The notes under the pieces are model-generated. The model worked only from the letters and a program-made list of their open reading frames with translations. It did no database searches and was not told the origin of the DNA. 64,000 nucleotides of DNA from Cucumis sativus (taxonomy: Eukaryota; Streptophyta; Magnoliopsida; Cucurbitales; Cucurbitaceae), in contig NC_026657.2 in assembly GCF_000004075.3 (NCBI RefSeq), forward strand, positions 372,001 through 436,000, in the 5' to 3' direction. Positions within the stretch are counted from its first letter, which is position 1; every line of letters begins with the position of its first letter. Of the stretch, positions 63,601 through 64,000 are shown piece by piece. Position numbers and translations under genes: made by a program.

Positions 63601-64000
63601 TTAAATTTTGGATAGATATGATTTTTACGTGATAACAATGATGGATTTTTCTATTTTTTTTTTAAAGAAAGATTTCCTGTAATCAGACATCAGCTGGATG
63701 GTGTCCTTAACACTCGAATGTTGTAGAGTTAGACGCAGACGGGTTGTTTCGTGAGATTAGTTGAGGTGCGCGTAAGCTGATCTAAACACTCGTCAGTATA
63801 AAAAATGAACTGGACAATGGTTTGGTCTGTATGACACACACTTCGATGATTAAGTTAGGAAGTTTGGAGATTTGTTTGAGTATGCAATTTCTACTGAAAA
63901 AATATCTTAAATTTTGGGTAGATATGATTTTTACGTGACAACAATGATACATTTCTATTTTTTGAAAAAATATTTTCTGCAATCAAACATCGATTGGATG
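63601..64000. repeat. ~100-bp direct repeat pair enclosing a SINE-like fragment, cut by the window edge
   Basis: The segments 63601-63700 and 63907-64000 are about 80-85% alike and share GATATGATTTTTACGTGA, ACAACAATGAT-like and GGATG endings, with a period of about 306 bases. Between them, about 63715-63797 on the plus strand, lies GTTGTAGAGTT, GGGTTGTTTCGTGAGATTAG and GAGGTGCGCGTAAGCTG, resembling the 3' part of plant Au-family SINEs. The second copy is cut by the window end, so a longer tandem array cannot be excluded. Confidence 0.7.

Overview
The window is eukaryotic nuclear DNA from a flowering plant, almost certainly a eudicot. It is AT-rich, its genes carry GT-AG introns, its 5' leaders are CTT-rich, and it holds plant-specific families (WOX, TRM, chloroplast PSAT, plant GRIP golgin, acyl-activating enzymes). 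The mix of tRNA-type SINEs, CACTA elements with TIRs starting CACTACAAGAAAT, and small palindromic repeats suggests Cucurbitaceae (Cucumis-like). That placement is inference.

Eight protein genes could be rebuilt exon by exon with reading frame kept across every junction. Left to right: a TON1-recruiting-motif (TRM) family protein with DUF3741 and DUF4378 regions (+, 893 aa); WOX13 homeobox transcription factor (+, 282 aa); DSK2-type ubiquilin (-, 556 aa, 8 exons); an organelle-type poly(A) polymerase/CCA-adding-like nucleotidyltransferase (+, 788 aa, 14 exons over 11 kb); chloroplast phosphoserine aminotransferase (+, 427 aa, one exon); a GRIP-domain golgin (-, 798 aa, 21 exons over 11 kb); a membrane-anchored strictosidine-synthase-like/APMAP protein (-, 388 aa); and an acyl-activating enzyme (-, 540 aa) with one 2.9-kb intron. 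They are ordinary, functionally unrelated plant genes and form no operon or visible cluster. DSK2 and the nucleotidyltransferase are divergent across 1.46 kb; WOX13/DSK2 and PSAT/GRIP are convergent.

The most unusual material is mobile DNA. A complete CACTA-type element (55305-56575) has perfect 13-bp inverted ends and a TAA target duplication. It carries a five-unit, ~62-bp subterminal array whose units are each an inverted repeat, and gene-like cargo. A GRIP intron holds what looks like two stacked LTR-plus-primer-binding-site units followed at once by a GC-rich open segment of unknown origin. A nucleotidyltransferase intron holds an internally deleted Ty1/copia element. Several tRNA-derived SINEs, a one-ended CACTA relative, hairpin MITE-like repeats and short tandem duplications fill introns and spacers. 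One duplication lengthens the nucleotidyltransferase C-terminus in frame, and another shares 32 nt between an intron 5' end and the next exon. No CRISPR, rRNA, intact tRNA or bacterial-type feature was seen.
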